The position numbers and the translations under genes were made by a program. This document shows positions 46,526 to 58,210 of a DNA stretch of 64,000 bases, piece by piece. The notes beneath the pieces are model-generated. The model did no database searches, was not told the origin of the DNA, and was given only the letters and a program-made list of their open reading frames with translations. The stretch is from assembly GCA_022376925.1 (NCBI GenBank), contig JAIOJX010000005.1, positions 95,825,001 to 95,889,000 of the forward strand, written 5' to 3'. Every line of letters begins with the position of its first letter. The first letter of the stretch is position 1. This DNA comes from Tragulus kanchil (taxonomy: Eukaryota; Chordata; Mammalia; Artiodactyla; Tragulidae).

Positions 46526-47286
46526 AGGAGGGAGTGCTCCTATGTTTGAATATCACCAGATTCTTTTTCAAATAAAGCTGTTTTCCAAGAGGAAATCTTC
46601 AGAATTCTCTTCTATTATGGACTGCCTATTCCTCTGGGAAAAAAGTTTTTGAGTCTTTTTCTAGAGCTGGGTGAGGAAACAATAGCTTCCTTCTCTTGGA
46701 ATGGTACCTCTACTTTAGAGTACAGTGCTGAATGGGGATTGTAGCTATTAGGCTGTTTGCTTGTCTCTCCCAGAATGGAAGCTCACCCCATGAGTAAATA
46801 AGAATGAGAGTGATCAGATCCCAAATATTCTCAGCCTAACATTCCTGAAAATATGCTTATATTTATGAATGGGAGCTAAATGGAGGAAGGAAGACACCAT
46901 TTTCTTGGCAACACCTATTGAGAATGTAGTCTCTGCAATTGGGAGCTTAGGGGGATGAGAAATCTCTGATCATCTTTGTGGGGAGAGGGGCAGGAAGATA
47001 CCACATCTTTTATCCAGGAGATGAGAGAGCCTCATATCCTTGGCCATACCTGCTGCATTGGTGAAAACGGAGTCATTATTCAAGTGCCACAGATTCTTGC
47101 TGTTTCGGTAGGATTAACAGATTTTCTTGAACAAATATTTTTTCTTTTGCTACATTCCCCTAAGACAATTTTCAGAGACCTTATCCACTTGCAGTTGTTT
47201 TATGAAGACTGTACACGGAGCTCTCCATGTTGACATATGGCTCATTTACTTACAGGATGGATCTAAAATATGGTAAGATTGAATAG
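46076..47286. other. Single-copy DNA with a (TG)n tract, no gene seen
   Basis: Contains (TG)n at about 46492-46522. The 85-codon frame at 46976-47233 shows no motif that I recognise. The text may include a further old repeat, but I cannot name it. Confidence 0.4.
46492..46522. repeat. (TG)n microsatellite
   Basis: About fifteen TG units in a row, the longest dinucleotide repeat in the window. Confidence 0.9.
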
Positions 47287-47301
47287 AACCAACATGCTTT
47301 T

Positions 47302-47565
47302 TTGTAAATTTTGGCCTCTTTTTATTGATTTTTTATATATTCATTTGTCATCCATCTTTATTCTTGGACCTGTGTGTGCCTCCCATTGCAGTGGCCTCTC
47401 ATTGCAGAGCACTGGCTCCGGGCACATGCACTCCAGAGCGCTGGCTCAGAATTGGATGCACCAGTCCAGCTATTCCACGTCATGTGGGATCTGCTCAGGC
47501 CAGGGACTGAACCGGTGCCCCTTGCACTGCAAGAAGGACTCTTTACCCACTGAACCACCAGGCCC
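47302..47565 (-). mobile_element. CHR-variant SINE with 15-bp target-site duplication
   Basis: AACCAACATGCTTTT (47287-47301) and AACCAACATGGTTTT (47566-47580) flank it. Plus-strand order: TTTGGCCTCTTTTTATTG tail region, CATCCATCTTTATTC, GCACATGCACTCCAGAGCG, GGGACTGAACCGG (degraded B box) and CTGAACCACCAGGCCC. The 104-codon plus frame (47270-47584) is SINE sequence. Confidence 0.9.
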
Positions 47566-47999
47566 AACCAACATGGTTTTATAGAAGAATAATTTGAGGG
47601 TGAGGTACTTGCTTTTTCATATAAATCATTATTATAAAGTTATCAAAATTAAAATAGTATAAAAAGGAGAGTGCATAAACATGTAGATGGAATAGAGAGA
47701 TGTAAAATACATCCATTTGTGTATAACATAATATATAAACAAATGGCATCTCTTTTTACTAGAGAAAGGTTAGATCGCTCAATCAATGCTATAAGACAAC
47801 TGTTATACATATAAAAATAATATGCAAGTTAATATGATTTTACATAAAAATAACTGAATATTTTTGAAAAAATCACGCTGATTAAATAGATCATGGTTTT
47901 GTTAAATGTACATTAATTGTACACAGTGTCTGTATTCTAAGAGTAGTTTCAGGGATATCTTGAGGATGAAGGAGATGATAGGAAAGAAAGAACAAGAGT

Positions 48000-48137
48000 G
48001 GTTTCCTTGGCAGTTCCGTGGTAAAGAATCTACCTGCCAAGCAGGAGACTAGAGTTTAATCCCCCAGAGGAGCCTGGTGGGCTATAGTCCCTTGGGTCAC
48101 AAAGAGTCAGACATGACTTAGAGACTAAACAACAACC
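48000..48137 (+). mobile_element. Bov-tA SINE with internal deletion
   Basis: Head GTTTCCTTGGCAGTTCCGTG, tRNA-like region to GAGTTTAATCCCCCAGAGG, then directly GAGCCTGGTGGGCTATAG and CACAAAGAGTCAGACATGAC. The middle of Bov-tA is missing. Copy at 49171-49309. Confidence 0.85.
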
Positions 48138-48221
48138 ACCAAGGAGAAGGAGAACATATAAAGACTGCTTTCACAGAGTGATCTGATAGTGGGAATTCAT
48201 AAAATTATTTACTAATTCTTG

Positions 48222-48335
48222 GGCCTTTCTGGTTGTTCAGTGGTTAGGAACTCGGGCTTTCAAAGCAGGTGGCAGAGGTATGTTCCCTGGTCAGAGAATT
48301 GAGGTCCCACATGTCACATTGTATGGTCGGATTTT
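48222..48335 (+). mobile_element. CHR-type SINE, short and old
   Basis: GGGCCTTTCTGGTTGTTCAG head with GTTCCCTGGTCAGAG and GAGGTCCCACATG. Copy at 49393-49506. Confidence 0.62.
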
Positions 48336-48447
48336 TAAAAATTATTTATTAATTTGTTAAGTGAGAATTATAAAATTCCCAGGTTTCACAGTTATTTGGG
48401 GCATTTTAATAAATAGTTTGTTTAAATATATTGTTAAAATAACTTGG

Positions 48448-48578
48448 GTTTCCCAGGTGGCTCAGTGGTAAACAATCTGCCTACCAATGCAGGAGACACA
48501 GGTTCAATCCCTATTTTGGGAAGATTCTCTGGAGTAGGAAATGACAACCACTCCAGTATTCTTGCCTGGAGAAGCCCA
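48448..48578 (+). mobile_element. Bov-tA SINE, cut by junction
   Basis: First two thirds of the SINE that is complete at 49616-49812, ending at GAGAAGCCCA where duplication 15 restarts in a CHR-variant SINE. The chimeric 92-codon frame 48444-48722 spans the junction. Confidence 0.88.
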
Positions 48579-48737
48579 TTGCAACTGGCTCGGGCACATG
48601 CACTCCAGGCGCTGGCTCAGAATTGGATGCACCAGTCCAGCTATTCCACGTCATGTGGGATCTGCTCAGGCCAGGGACTGAACCGGTGCCTTGCACTGCA
48701 AGAAGGACTCTTTACCCACTGAACCACCAGGCCCAAC
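48579..48737 (-). mobile_element. Partial copy of the 47302 SINE
   Basis: Only the part from GGCTCGGGCACATGC to the head is present, starting at the junction of duplication 15. It has extra small deletions compared with the original. Confidence 0.85.
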
Positions 48738-49615
48738 CAACATGGTTTTATAGAAGAATAATTTGAGGGTGAGGTACTTGCTTTTTCATATAAATCATTA
48801 TTATAAAGTTATCAAAATTAAAATAGTATAAAAAGGAGAGTGCATAAACATGTAGATGGAATAGAGAGATGTAAAATACATCCATTTGTGTATAACATAA
48901 TATATAAACAAATGGCATCTCTTTTTACTAGAGAAAGGTTAGATCGCTCAATCAATGCTATAAGACAACTGTTATACATATAAAAATAATATGCAAGTTA
49001 ATATGATTTTACATAAAAATAACTGAATATTTTTGAAAAAATCACGCTGATTAAATAGATCATGGTTTTGTTAAATGTACATTAATTGTACACAGTGTCT
49101 GTATTCTAAGAGTAGTTTCAGGGATATCTTGAGGATGAAGGAGATGATAGGAAAGAAAGAACAAGAGTGGTTTCCTTGGCAGTTCCGTGGTAAAGAATCT
49201 ACCTGCCAAGCAGGAGACTAGAGTTTAATCCCCCAGAGGAGCCTGGTGGGCTATAGTCCCTTGGGTCACAAAGAGTCAGACATGACTTAGAGACTAAACA
49301 ACAACCACCAAGGAGAAGGAGAACATATAAAGACTGCTTTCACAGAGTGATCTGATAGTGGGAATTCATAAAATTATTTACTAATTCTTGGGCCTTTCTG
49401 GTTGTTCAGTGGTTAGGAACTCGGGCTTTCAAAGCAGGTGGCAGAGGTATGTTCCCTGGTCAGAGAATTGAGGTCCCACATGTCACATTGTATGGTCGGA
49501 TTTTTAAAAATTATTTATTAATTTGTTAAGTGAGAATTATAAAATTCCCAGGTTTCACAGTTATTTGGGGCATTTTAATAAATAGTTTGTTTAAATATAT
49601 TGTTAAAATAACTTG

Positions 49616-49812
49616 GGTTTCCCAGGTGGCTCAGTGGTAAACAATCTGCCTACCAATGCAGGAGACACAGGTTCAATCCCTATTTTGGGAAGATTCTCTG
49701 GAGTAGGAAATGACAACCACTCCAGTATTCTTGCCTGGAGAAGCCCAAGTATCCCTGTGAGCTCTGATCCATGGTGTTGCAAAGAGCTGGACACCACTTA
49801 GTGACTGAACAA
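49616..49812 (+). mobile_element. Bov-tA SINE, sense, near complete
   Basis: GGTTTCCCAGGTGGCTCAG head, CAGGTTCAATCCC B box, GGGAAGATTCTCTGGAG, CTCCAGTATTCTTGCC, then GCAAAGAGCTGGACACC and GTGACTGAACAATAA. The link between tRNA head and BovB-derived tail is intact. Confidence 0.9.
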
Positions 49813-50960
49813 TAAAAATAACAAATATCTTGCTTAATCTAGTAGTAAATACAGGTAGAATCTGTGCTCTTCAAGACTCATTTTCTTCTGTTCTTGGTTT
49901 TTAGGATTCCTTGCAGGCAGCTGTGGCCATTTGACTGTTTTAACCAGTAGGTTTTGAGGTGTTCCTCTATCATGCCTGATGTGTAAAGTCTTCTGTGCCC
50001 CTTTTCTGTCTCTTCTCTTCTGTATGATAGATGTATACCATGATGATCTCTGGAGGATGCAGACACAAGATGAGAGGAGCACAAGTCTCTAAATGATCAT
50101 GTGGTGGAGTTCCTCTGACAATGTTAACACTCCTCCAGGACCCAAGATTTCCATTTTTATTAAGTCACTGAAATGTTGATGTCTGTTAGATCAATAATTC
50201 AAGTCCATAGAGTCTGTGTTAATAAGATTTAAGCATATTAAAATGTTATCAGAAGATTTGGATGATTAGAGGCAAAGGAGATAAACAGTAGCTTTCTATG
50301 CCTCAGAAAGCAATAGGAATAAGGACAAAATGCAAGGTTGCAAAATGGTCCATTGATAGGAAAATATTGTTCATGTTATCCACTGTTGTAAAATTAACTA
50401 TTCTGAAGCTTAGAAACTTAAAGCAATAATCATTTCACTCTATTTTCTTATAGCATTTCTTATAGCTTAATTTTCTTAAGATTTTCAGGGTCTGAAATTC
50501 AGGCTCAATTTAGCTGCACAGTTTTTTTGCACCATGTGCCACTGAGAGACTGCCGGTAGATGTTGGATCTGGCGTCTCCAGGATTACTTGCTTTGCACCA
50601 TGTGCATTGATGAAAATGGCCAGCAGACTGGGTTTCACTGAGATTATGGATCAGAGACAGTATGTGATTTATTTCTAGTCTCAGGGAAAACTATTTTCTA
50701 ACACTGCCCCAGACCTCCCTAAAAAGAGTGTTGTAAGAGACTTGGTTGAAATTTGCAAGGCTTCATGTGATCTGACCTCTGAAACTCCAGTTCAATTTTA
50801 AGGGCCTAAAAATTAGATTTCACCCCTCATTGAAAAGTGTGGCAAATAATGTCCAGTCACCTTTTATCTAAAGCAGATCAACTTTTTAGATTAATCTAGA
50901 AAAAAGAACTAATTATTAAAAATGCAAGTTTGCTTTTAGAATTTCTGGGGAAAAATTTGA
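49813..50960. other. Single-copy DNA, no gene seen
   Basis: Frames 49834-50082 and 49878-50084 (minus) overlap each other in different frames and show no motif. No named repeat recognised. The sequence CTTTGCACCATGTGC near 50591 resembles TTTGCACCATGTGCC near 50527, a small local repeat. Confidence 0.35.
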
Positions 50961-50976
50961 TCTCTATTGATTCCTT

Positions 50977-51299
50977 TTTCTTTTAAAGATTTATTTATTT
51001 ATTTATTTTGGGTGAGGGTCGAGGAGGGAGGGGGCAGGCGGGCCACTTCTATTGCTCTTTCATTTTCTCTATTTTCATCCGTCTTTGTTCTTTGGCTCCT
51101 GTGGGCCTCCCATCGTGGTGGCGTCTGTCGTCGCAGAGTGCCGGCTCTGGGTGCATGCACTCCAGAGCTCCAGCTCAGTAATTGGACACATTGGTCCAGC
51201 CGCTCCACGGCATGTGGGATCTTCCCAGGCCAGGGATCGAACCGGCACCCCTTGCACTGCAAGGCGGTGTCCTTACCCACTGGACCACCAGGGGAAGCC
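50977..51299 (-). mobile_element. CHR-variant SINE, long form with C-rich 3' tail
   Basis: Plus strand: (ATTT)n, then a G-rich block (51009-51042), GGCCACTTCTATTGC, CATCCGTCTTTGTTC, GGGTGCATGCACTCCAGAG, GGGATCGAACCGG (perfect B box on minus strand) and ACCACCAGGGGAAGCCC. Flanks TCTATTGATTCCTT and TTTATTGATTCTTT suggest a target-site duplication. Frames up to 113 codons on both strands fall within it. Confidence 0.9.
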
Positions 51300-51314
51300 C
51301 TTTATTGATTCTTT

Positions 51315-52264
51315 AAGGTAAGACCATGAGGCACTATTTTTCAGAATGTGAGGGGAAGGCATGGACTCACATATTGGTTCAGGTCCTCTTGCAAACAAAC
51401 ACTAAGATATAATTGGATCTGCAAAAGATTTATTTGAGGAAAAACCAATGAAGGAGACAAAGGAAAGTAGTAGTAGTAAGCAGTGAGAGTTTTTAGACCA
51501 AATCGAGGTCTGACAACTAAATGCTGAAAGAGATAAAAAAAAGAAGGATGATTGCATAGGAGTAGTTGCAGACTGCAGTACAGTTCTCTCTCAACGAATC
51601 TGATGGGGAGTCTCAGAGCAAAGAGTGTACATTTGAAGTCTTTGTGGGACAGAAAGAGTGCCCTATTCTCTTTGCCATGAATAATTATTGGCTAGGAGCA
51701 GTTTGGGGAGATATATATCCTGTATATGAATGCTCTAATGGATTCAAAGTTTCAGCAACCAGAGTCAGTAAACCAACTATGGTACACCCAGTGAGCCTCT
51801 CTTGAAGGGAGATCTGAGCAATACTCATCCATGACTGCTACAGTAGACTTGAGAGTAGTTAAGAGTATCTGAAAAACTGTGGAGAATGAAAATTGGTTCA
51901 ATAAACATAATCATGGATTCTATAATTGATAAAGCGAGGTTTCATGTTCTTGGATTTTGAGCACAATAGAGTTTCTAGGAATTTCTACCAAAGTTCAACA
52001 TTAAGCACTTATTCCTTATTTTTCTCCATCCTATAGAGTTCTGTCTTTTCTAAATTATTACACCACCCATACACCTGAACTTACAGAAATTTGACTAATT
52101 TAAAAATACATTCAGATAATTTTTAAAGCATTTTCCAGTTTTATGGGCTTATCATATGATTTTATTAAAAATATTCATGCTTGTGTCCCTTGAACTAAAT
52201 GGCCATGAGGTGAAGATGTACTTACGGATGAGATTTTCAGGTTAGAAAATGCATTTGGTCAAGA
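51315..52264. other. Single-copy AT-rich DNA
   Basis: The 79-codon frame at 51566-51805 is featureless. No named repeat or duplication recognised. Confidence 0.4.
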
Positions 52265-54472
52265 AAAAATATTTTATAAAATATAGTTTTAATTCTCAGT
52301 CTCAGTGGTACAATTTAAAATCTCCCGTTGCCTTACTTGTTTGCTACTTACTTGGCATAGTCAGATTTCTTTTACTTTTGAACAGTTTTTGGGAATGTAG
52401 TGAATAATGGAATTTAATAATTCCATTTAATATGCATTTGTAATATGCATTCTTCTGATTGCTATGACGAAATATAACCTTGATAGAATTTTACTGGAGA
52501 CTCAGATATCTTCCATTGTACAGCACTTGTGAATTTTTCATTTTATTATTTGTTTATCTGTCTTTATCTTACTGAGTTCAAGGAATTCTTTATGTATTCT
52601 GAACGTGAGGTCTCAGTCAATTTTATATATTTCAATTACCATTTTTGATTTGTGGTTTGAATTTTCACATTTTTAATGATAACTTTTAATAAATTAATAA
52701 TAATTAAGGACTATACATTTAACATTATAAATAATACTAAAATTGATGATAAATGGTGATGTATGCCTAAAGGAGAATTCCATATAGCAAAAAATGAGTA
52801 ATTATTGGCTGCTTACTTAAATGTATGATTTTAGAAATGTATTGCATATAAAATAAAACATCAAATAAAATAATGTGTCCTTTATTATTGCATTTATGAT
52901 GAGTCCCAAATCAAACAAAGCTAATTTATGCTGTCAAAGGTCAAGATTATTATTGTACAGACATATGAAGGAGGCGTCCAAGGTTTTGGAAATTTTCTCA
53001 TATTTGACTTCTATTGCATTTACATTATCACATATTTTGTTGGTCATTGAGTTGTGCAGGTGTTCTTGCTGTACTATGGCTTACCTATGTATCCTATACC
53101 TCACCTTTAAAAAAAAAGGTTAAAAATAGGAAACGTTAATTTCACCAAGAAAATGTGGCAATTACCAAGGAGAGGAAAAGCATTCTTAATGCATGATGGA
53201 TTTCAAAGAAGTCCTAATTAAAGAGGTATTTAAAAAAAGCACGATACATTCAGAGAATTACGGCATCAATCTCCAAAGTGTGATATTGCTTTAGAACTGT
53301 TTTATATCCAATAAAAATTTTCAGTTGCATGTTAGAAAGTGAGATTCAAATTTGACCGAACAACAAAAATATTTTATAAAATATAGTTTTAATTCTCAGT
53401 CTCAGTGGTACAATTTAAAATCTCCCGTTGCCTTACTTGTTTGCTACTTACTTGGCATAGTCAGATTTCTTTTACTTTTGAACAGTTTTTGGGAATGTAG
53501 TGAATAATGGAATTTAATAATTCCATTTAATATGCATTTGTAATATGCATTCTTCTGATTGCTATGACGAAATATAACCTTGATAGAATTTTACTGGAGA
53601 CTCAGATATCTTCCATTGTACAGCACTTGTGAATTTTTCATTTTATTATTTGTTTATCTGTCTTTATCTTACTGAGTTCAAGGAATTCTTTATGTATTCT
53701 GAACGTGAGGTCTCAGTCAATTTTATATATTTCAATTACCATTTTTGATTTGTGGTTTGAATTTTCACATTTTTAATGATAACTTTTAATAAATTAATAA
53801 TAATTAAGGACTATACATTTAACATTATAAATAATACTAAAATTGATGATAAATGGTGATGTATGCCTAAAGGAGAATTCCATATAGCAAAAAATGAGTA
53901 ATTATTGGCTGCTTACTTAAATGTATGATTTTAGAAATGTATTGCATATAAAATAAAACATCAAATAAAATAATGTGTCCTTTATTATTGCATTTATGAT
54001 GAGTCCCAAATCAAACAAAGCTAATTTATGCTGTCAAAGGTCAAGATTATTATTGTACAGACATATGAAGGAGGCGTCCAAGGTTTTGGAAATTTTCTCA
54101 TATTTGACTTCTATTGCATTTACATTATCACATATTTTGTTGGTCATTGAGTTGTGCAGGTGTTCTTGCTGTACTATGGCTTACCTATGTATCCTATACC
54201 TCACCTTTAAAAAAAAAGGTTAAAAATAGGAAACGTTAATTTCACCAAGAAAATGTGGCAATTACCAAGGAGAGGAAAAGCATTCTTAATGCATGATGGA
54301 TTTCAAAGAAGTCCTAATTAAGAGAGGTATTTAAAAAAAAAAGCACGATACATTCAGAGAATTACGGCATCAATCTCCAAAGTGTGATATTGCTTTAGAA
54401 CTGTTTTATATCCAATAAAAAATTTTCAGTTGCATGTTAGAAAGTGAGATTCAAATTTGACCGAACAACAAA
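52265..54472 (+). repeat. Tandem duplication 16 (unit 1100 bp)
   Basis: Bases 52265-53364 recur at 53365-54472. The copies match until the last 150 bases of the upstream copy, where A runs are shorter and TTAAAGAGG stands for TTAAGAGAGG (the latter confirmed by a third copy near 55379). The junction shares CAACAAA. Confidence 0.93.
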
Positions 54473-54537
54473 GAAACTTATTGTCTTGTAAAGTAGTCCA
54501 AGTTAGGGGAGCTCCAGAACATGTTGAACCCATGTAC

Positions 54538-54880
54538 TATGGACTGCATGTTTGTGCTTCCCTAAAGTTTGTATGTTGAAACTCTAATCCCCAATGTAAT
54601 GACAATTGGAGTTGTAGACATTTATTTGGAGGTAATTAAGACAGAAGATTGGAGCCCTCCTGATTCTGTTAGTGCCCTTATAGGAAAAGGCATGAGCGAG
54701 CTCATTTCCGTTCTCTCCCTTTCTTTACTATGGGAGGATACAACAGAAACATAGCTCTTTGAAAACCAAGAAAAGGGTGCTCACAGGACTTGTAGCCTCC
54801 AGAACTCTAGGAATAAATGGTGGTTGTTTTCCAGTCTGTGGTATTCTGTTAGAGCGGCCCCAATAGACTGAGACGTCCTG
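54538..54880 (+). mobile_element. MaLR solo LTR, MLT1-like
   Basis: TATGGACTGCATGTTTGTGC, GTATGTTGAAACTCTAATCC, TATTTGGAGGTAATTAAG, AGTGCCCTTATAGG, CCTCCAGAACTCTAGGAATA and GTCTGTGGTATTCTGTTAG occur in the order of the mammalian MLT1 LTRs (ERVL-MaLR). It ends near CAATAGACTGAGAC. It is diverged, and the middle is shorter than in full-length MLT1. The 61-codon frame at 54569-54754 is LTR sequence. Copy at 55600-55942. Confidence 0.8.
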
Positions 54881-55599
54881 GTTCAGTAATGGCTTTGGGG
54901 ACCCAGAGTTTCCAAATCTTTTGGTTTTGCTAGCTTATGTTCTATTATCCTAGGCTGATTCATCTGTGTCAAAATATCTCATTTAGTCCCTATAATCCAG
55001 GGTTATGAAAGGGACTCTCCTATAACCGGTCAGAACAAGCACTCATTGCCTAGAAGCACTTCAGAAGTTTCCCTTTGTTCTCATTAGCCAAAACTGTAAC
55101 CTATAGCAGTATTTAAATTAATCATTGGTAAAGGGAATAGAACCATTAAGATTGACTTCTCATATTTGACTTCTATTGCATTTACATTATCACATATTTT
55201 GTTGGTCATTGAGTTGTGCAGGTGTTCTTGCTGTACTATGGCTTACCTATGTATCCTATACCTCACCTTTAAAAAAAAAGGTTAAAAATAGGAAACGTTA
55301 ATTTCACCAAGAAAATGTGGCAATTACCAAGGAGAGGAAAAGCATTCTTAATGCATGATGGATTTCAAAGAAGTCCTAATTAAGAGAGGTATTTAAAAAA
55401 AAAAGCACGATACATTCAGAGAATTACGGCATCAATCTCCAAAGTGTGATATTGCTTTAGAACTGTTTTATATCCAATAAAAAATTTTCAGTTGCATGTT
55501 AGAAAGTGAGATTCAAATTTGACCGAACAACAAAGAAACTTATTGTCTTGTAAAGTAGTCCAAGTTAGGGGAGCTCCAGAACATGTTGAACCCATGTAC

Positions 55600-55942
55600 T
55601 ATGGACTGCATGTTTGTGCTTCCCTAAAGTTTGTATGTTGAAACTCTAATCCCCAATGTAATGACAATTGGAGTTGTAGACATTTATTTGGAGGTAATTA
55701 AGACAGAAGATTGGAGCCCTCCTGATTCTGTTAGTGCCCTTATAGGAAAAGGCATGAGCGAGCTCATTTCCGTTCTCTCCCTTTCTTTACTATGGGAGGA
55801 TACAACAGAAACATAGCTCTTTGAAAACCAAGAAAAGGGTGCTCACAGGACTTGTAGCCTCCAGAACTCTAGGAATAAATGGTGGTTGTTTTCCAGTCTG
55901 TGGTATTCTGTTAGAGCGGCCCCAATAGACTGAGACGTCCTG
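55600..55942 (+). mobile_element. Copy of the MLT1-like LTR
   Basis: Exact repeat of 54538-54880 carried by tandem duplication 17. Confidence 0.8.
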
Positions 55943-56221
55943 GTTCAGTAATGGCTTTGGGGACCCAGAGTTTCCAAATCTTTTGGTTTTGCTAGCTTAT
56001 GTTCTATTATCCTAGGCTGATTCATCTGTGTCAAAATATCTCATTTAGTCCCTATAATCCAGGGTTATGAAAGGGACTCTCCTATAACCGGTCAGAACAA
56101 GCACTCATTGCCTAGAAGCACTTCAGAAGTTTCCCTTTGTTCTCATTAGCCAAAACTGTAACCTATAGCAGTATTTAAATTAATCATTGGTAAAGGGAAT
56201 AGAACCATTAAGATTGACTTC

Positions 56222-57245
56222 AATCAATCAAAACCTATCTTTAGCCTTGACTTGGATGTAACTACTGTGCATTTTGAAGACCAAAGGAGGCAAGCATTAG
56301 TGTTTCATTTAGAAAAATACAGAGGTTAAGACAAGAAAAGAAAGAAAAAAAAAAAAATAGGTGAATGAAAAGTAGAAAGATGGAAGGAAAGAGGAAGGGG
56401 AAGTTAAGGTCACAGATACAGTGTATTATATAAGTGTTGTAAATTTCACATTCCAAGAAGAGGATATAGAGGTTTTTAAAAATAGGAAAATAGGGTAAAT
56501 GCACCATTTGTATTTCTTTGTTTATATTAAATTAGGTCAATAAATGTCATTATCAGACAGATTATGTGTAGATTATACCAGGGTATACTATGAAATTGTA
56601 GAATATCCTCCAGAGATCTTCATTGTGGTTTTTTATTTGCTTCTGCTTTATATGTACTGTGTTTTATTTTACTTTTGAAATATGACTCTCTTTCCTAGTT
56701 ATATTTTATTTATAAAATTTAAGATTCAGTTGGAATATATTAAGTCACTATCTTGTTTTCTTTAAAATATTGGCTCTGTTATCAACCATTACACAGATTT
56801 ATGGCTGTTTTACTTTTTCAAAGTAAATATATTCTCATTTTTCACAGGATGACAGGCAAATATTTTAAAATTTCCATTATTTAGTGTCAGGAAATAAAAT
56901 TACATTGTATTTTATTATAACACATATAATATCAATGTCACTCAAATGCATTATAATTTTCAATATACATCTTATAATAGTTTTTTTTGTTTATATAGAT
57001 TTAACTCTTTGAAGATAGAAGCAGAGGAATCAGTCTTGAGGATTTTTAAGCATCAATAATGTATAACCATTTAATGAAACAATGCTAAATAATGCAGTAA
57101 ATAACAAAGGGAAATTAATAAATTTAGAAAAATATCATAGCCATTCATAATAGTAAAAAAAGTCATGACTAAGAATTCTAAGTTATATATTAGTAGTTGT
57201 CAACAGAATCCTTATGCATTTCTTTCCTAATAGGTATGTAGAATA
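56222..57245. other. Single-copy AT-rich DNA
   Basis: A purine-rich block (about 56325-56410) on the plus strand explains the hydrophobic minus frame at 56262-56507. No gene or named repeat seen. Confidence 0.4.
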
Positions 57246-57874
57246 TAGGAAGCACAAGGAATTCAAAAATTAAGAGGAAATTAGTTCTGTTCTTAAGAAG
57301 CCTAATACAACAGAAGAGGTAGCTGATCCCACTGCAATACCCCCAAATATAGCCATCATTTAAGAGAAATAAAGGGAGCACCCAAAGAGGAGGCAATTGA
57401 TTCTATTTTGAGGCTTAGTAAAAAGATTTGACAGAGTTCATGGCCACTAGGCTCCATGCTGAGATAAGATTTTGTAGGCATATATAATAAAGAGTATTAA
57501 TGTTCTAAAGATATAAAAGTTTATGGTTTTCTACTACAGTCACTTTTTTTATTATTTAAGACAAATCTGCACTACATTGCAAAAGTGCTTGAAATTCCTT
57601 CAAGTTAATATGCATTCACACGTATATCAAAAGTTTACAGTTTTTAAAAGTTACTTCTAAATTTTCCTAACATTTACCAAAACAGTGATCCATGATTTGA
57701 TTACTTATGCATAATACTTTCTACATAACCTGTTTTATGACTCAATAGAGTCAGCAGTAAAAGGCATATACTTTTATGAAATAGTATAACTAGTAAGTTA
57801 ACCTAGCATTACTGATAGGCAAGATTACAAAGCAACTTAGTTTTGACTTCTCTGTATCTTTAAAATGCATTCAC

Positions 57875-58210
57875 ACATATATATGGAATCTAGTAGGATG
57901 GTAATGATAACACATACAGTGAAGCGATGGAAAAACAGACATAGACAGTAAACATATGGATATTATGGGGAATAAACAGTAGATGGGAGGCGTAAAGGAA
58001 GTAGCATGAAAACCTATACTATCATATGTGGAAAAAATAGCTATTGTCATTGTGCTGTGAGAAAAGGGGATCCTGCAGGGGTGCTGTGCGATGGCCTGGA
58101 GGGGTGGGATGGGGGCGATATACATATGACTAATCTGGGATCATACATATCTGTAAACAACAAAACTCTGTAAAAGTAAAAAGTAAAATAAAATTACAAA
58201 AAAGAAAACA
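57875..58210 (+). mobile_element. 5'-truncated L1 3' end, sense
   Basis: CACATATATATGGAATCTAG, CACAGTGAAGCG-like text, GCATGAAAACCTATACTATC, GGATCCTGCAGGGGTGC and TACATATGACTAATCTGGG match the 3' UTR of the full-length L1 at 33668. It ends in GTAAAATAAAATTAC plus poly(A). ATGCATTCA before and GCGCATTCA after the tail may be the target-site duplication. It supplies the empty site for the solo LTR. Confidence 0.85.

Larger units (their letters stand above)
47399..49748 (+). repeat. Tandem duplication 15 (unit about 1173 bp)
   Basis: Bases 47399-48578 recur at 48579-49748. The first 120 bases of the downstream copy have several small deletions: CTCCGGGC to CTCGGGC, CCAGAGCGC to CCAGGCGC and GTGCCCCTTGC to GTGCCTTGC. 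Later sequence is identical. The junction falls inside a Bov-tA on one side and a CHR-variant SINE on the other. Confidence 0.92.
54095..56221 (+). repeat. Tandem duplication 17 (unit 1062 bp)
   Basis: Bases 54095-55156 recur at 55157-56221 with no difference noticed; the junction shares GACTTC. Together with duplication 16 the segment 54095-54472 is present three times (about 52995, 54095 and 55157). Confidence 0.94.

Noticed and set aside
54569..54754. 61-codon frame, repeated at 55631
   Set aside because: It lies within the MLT1-like LTR.
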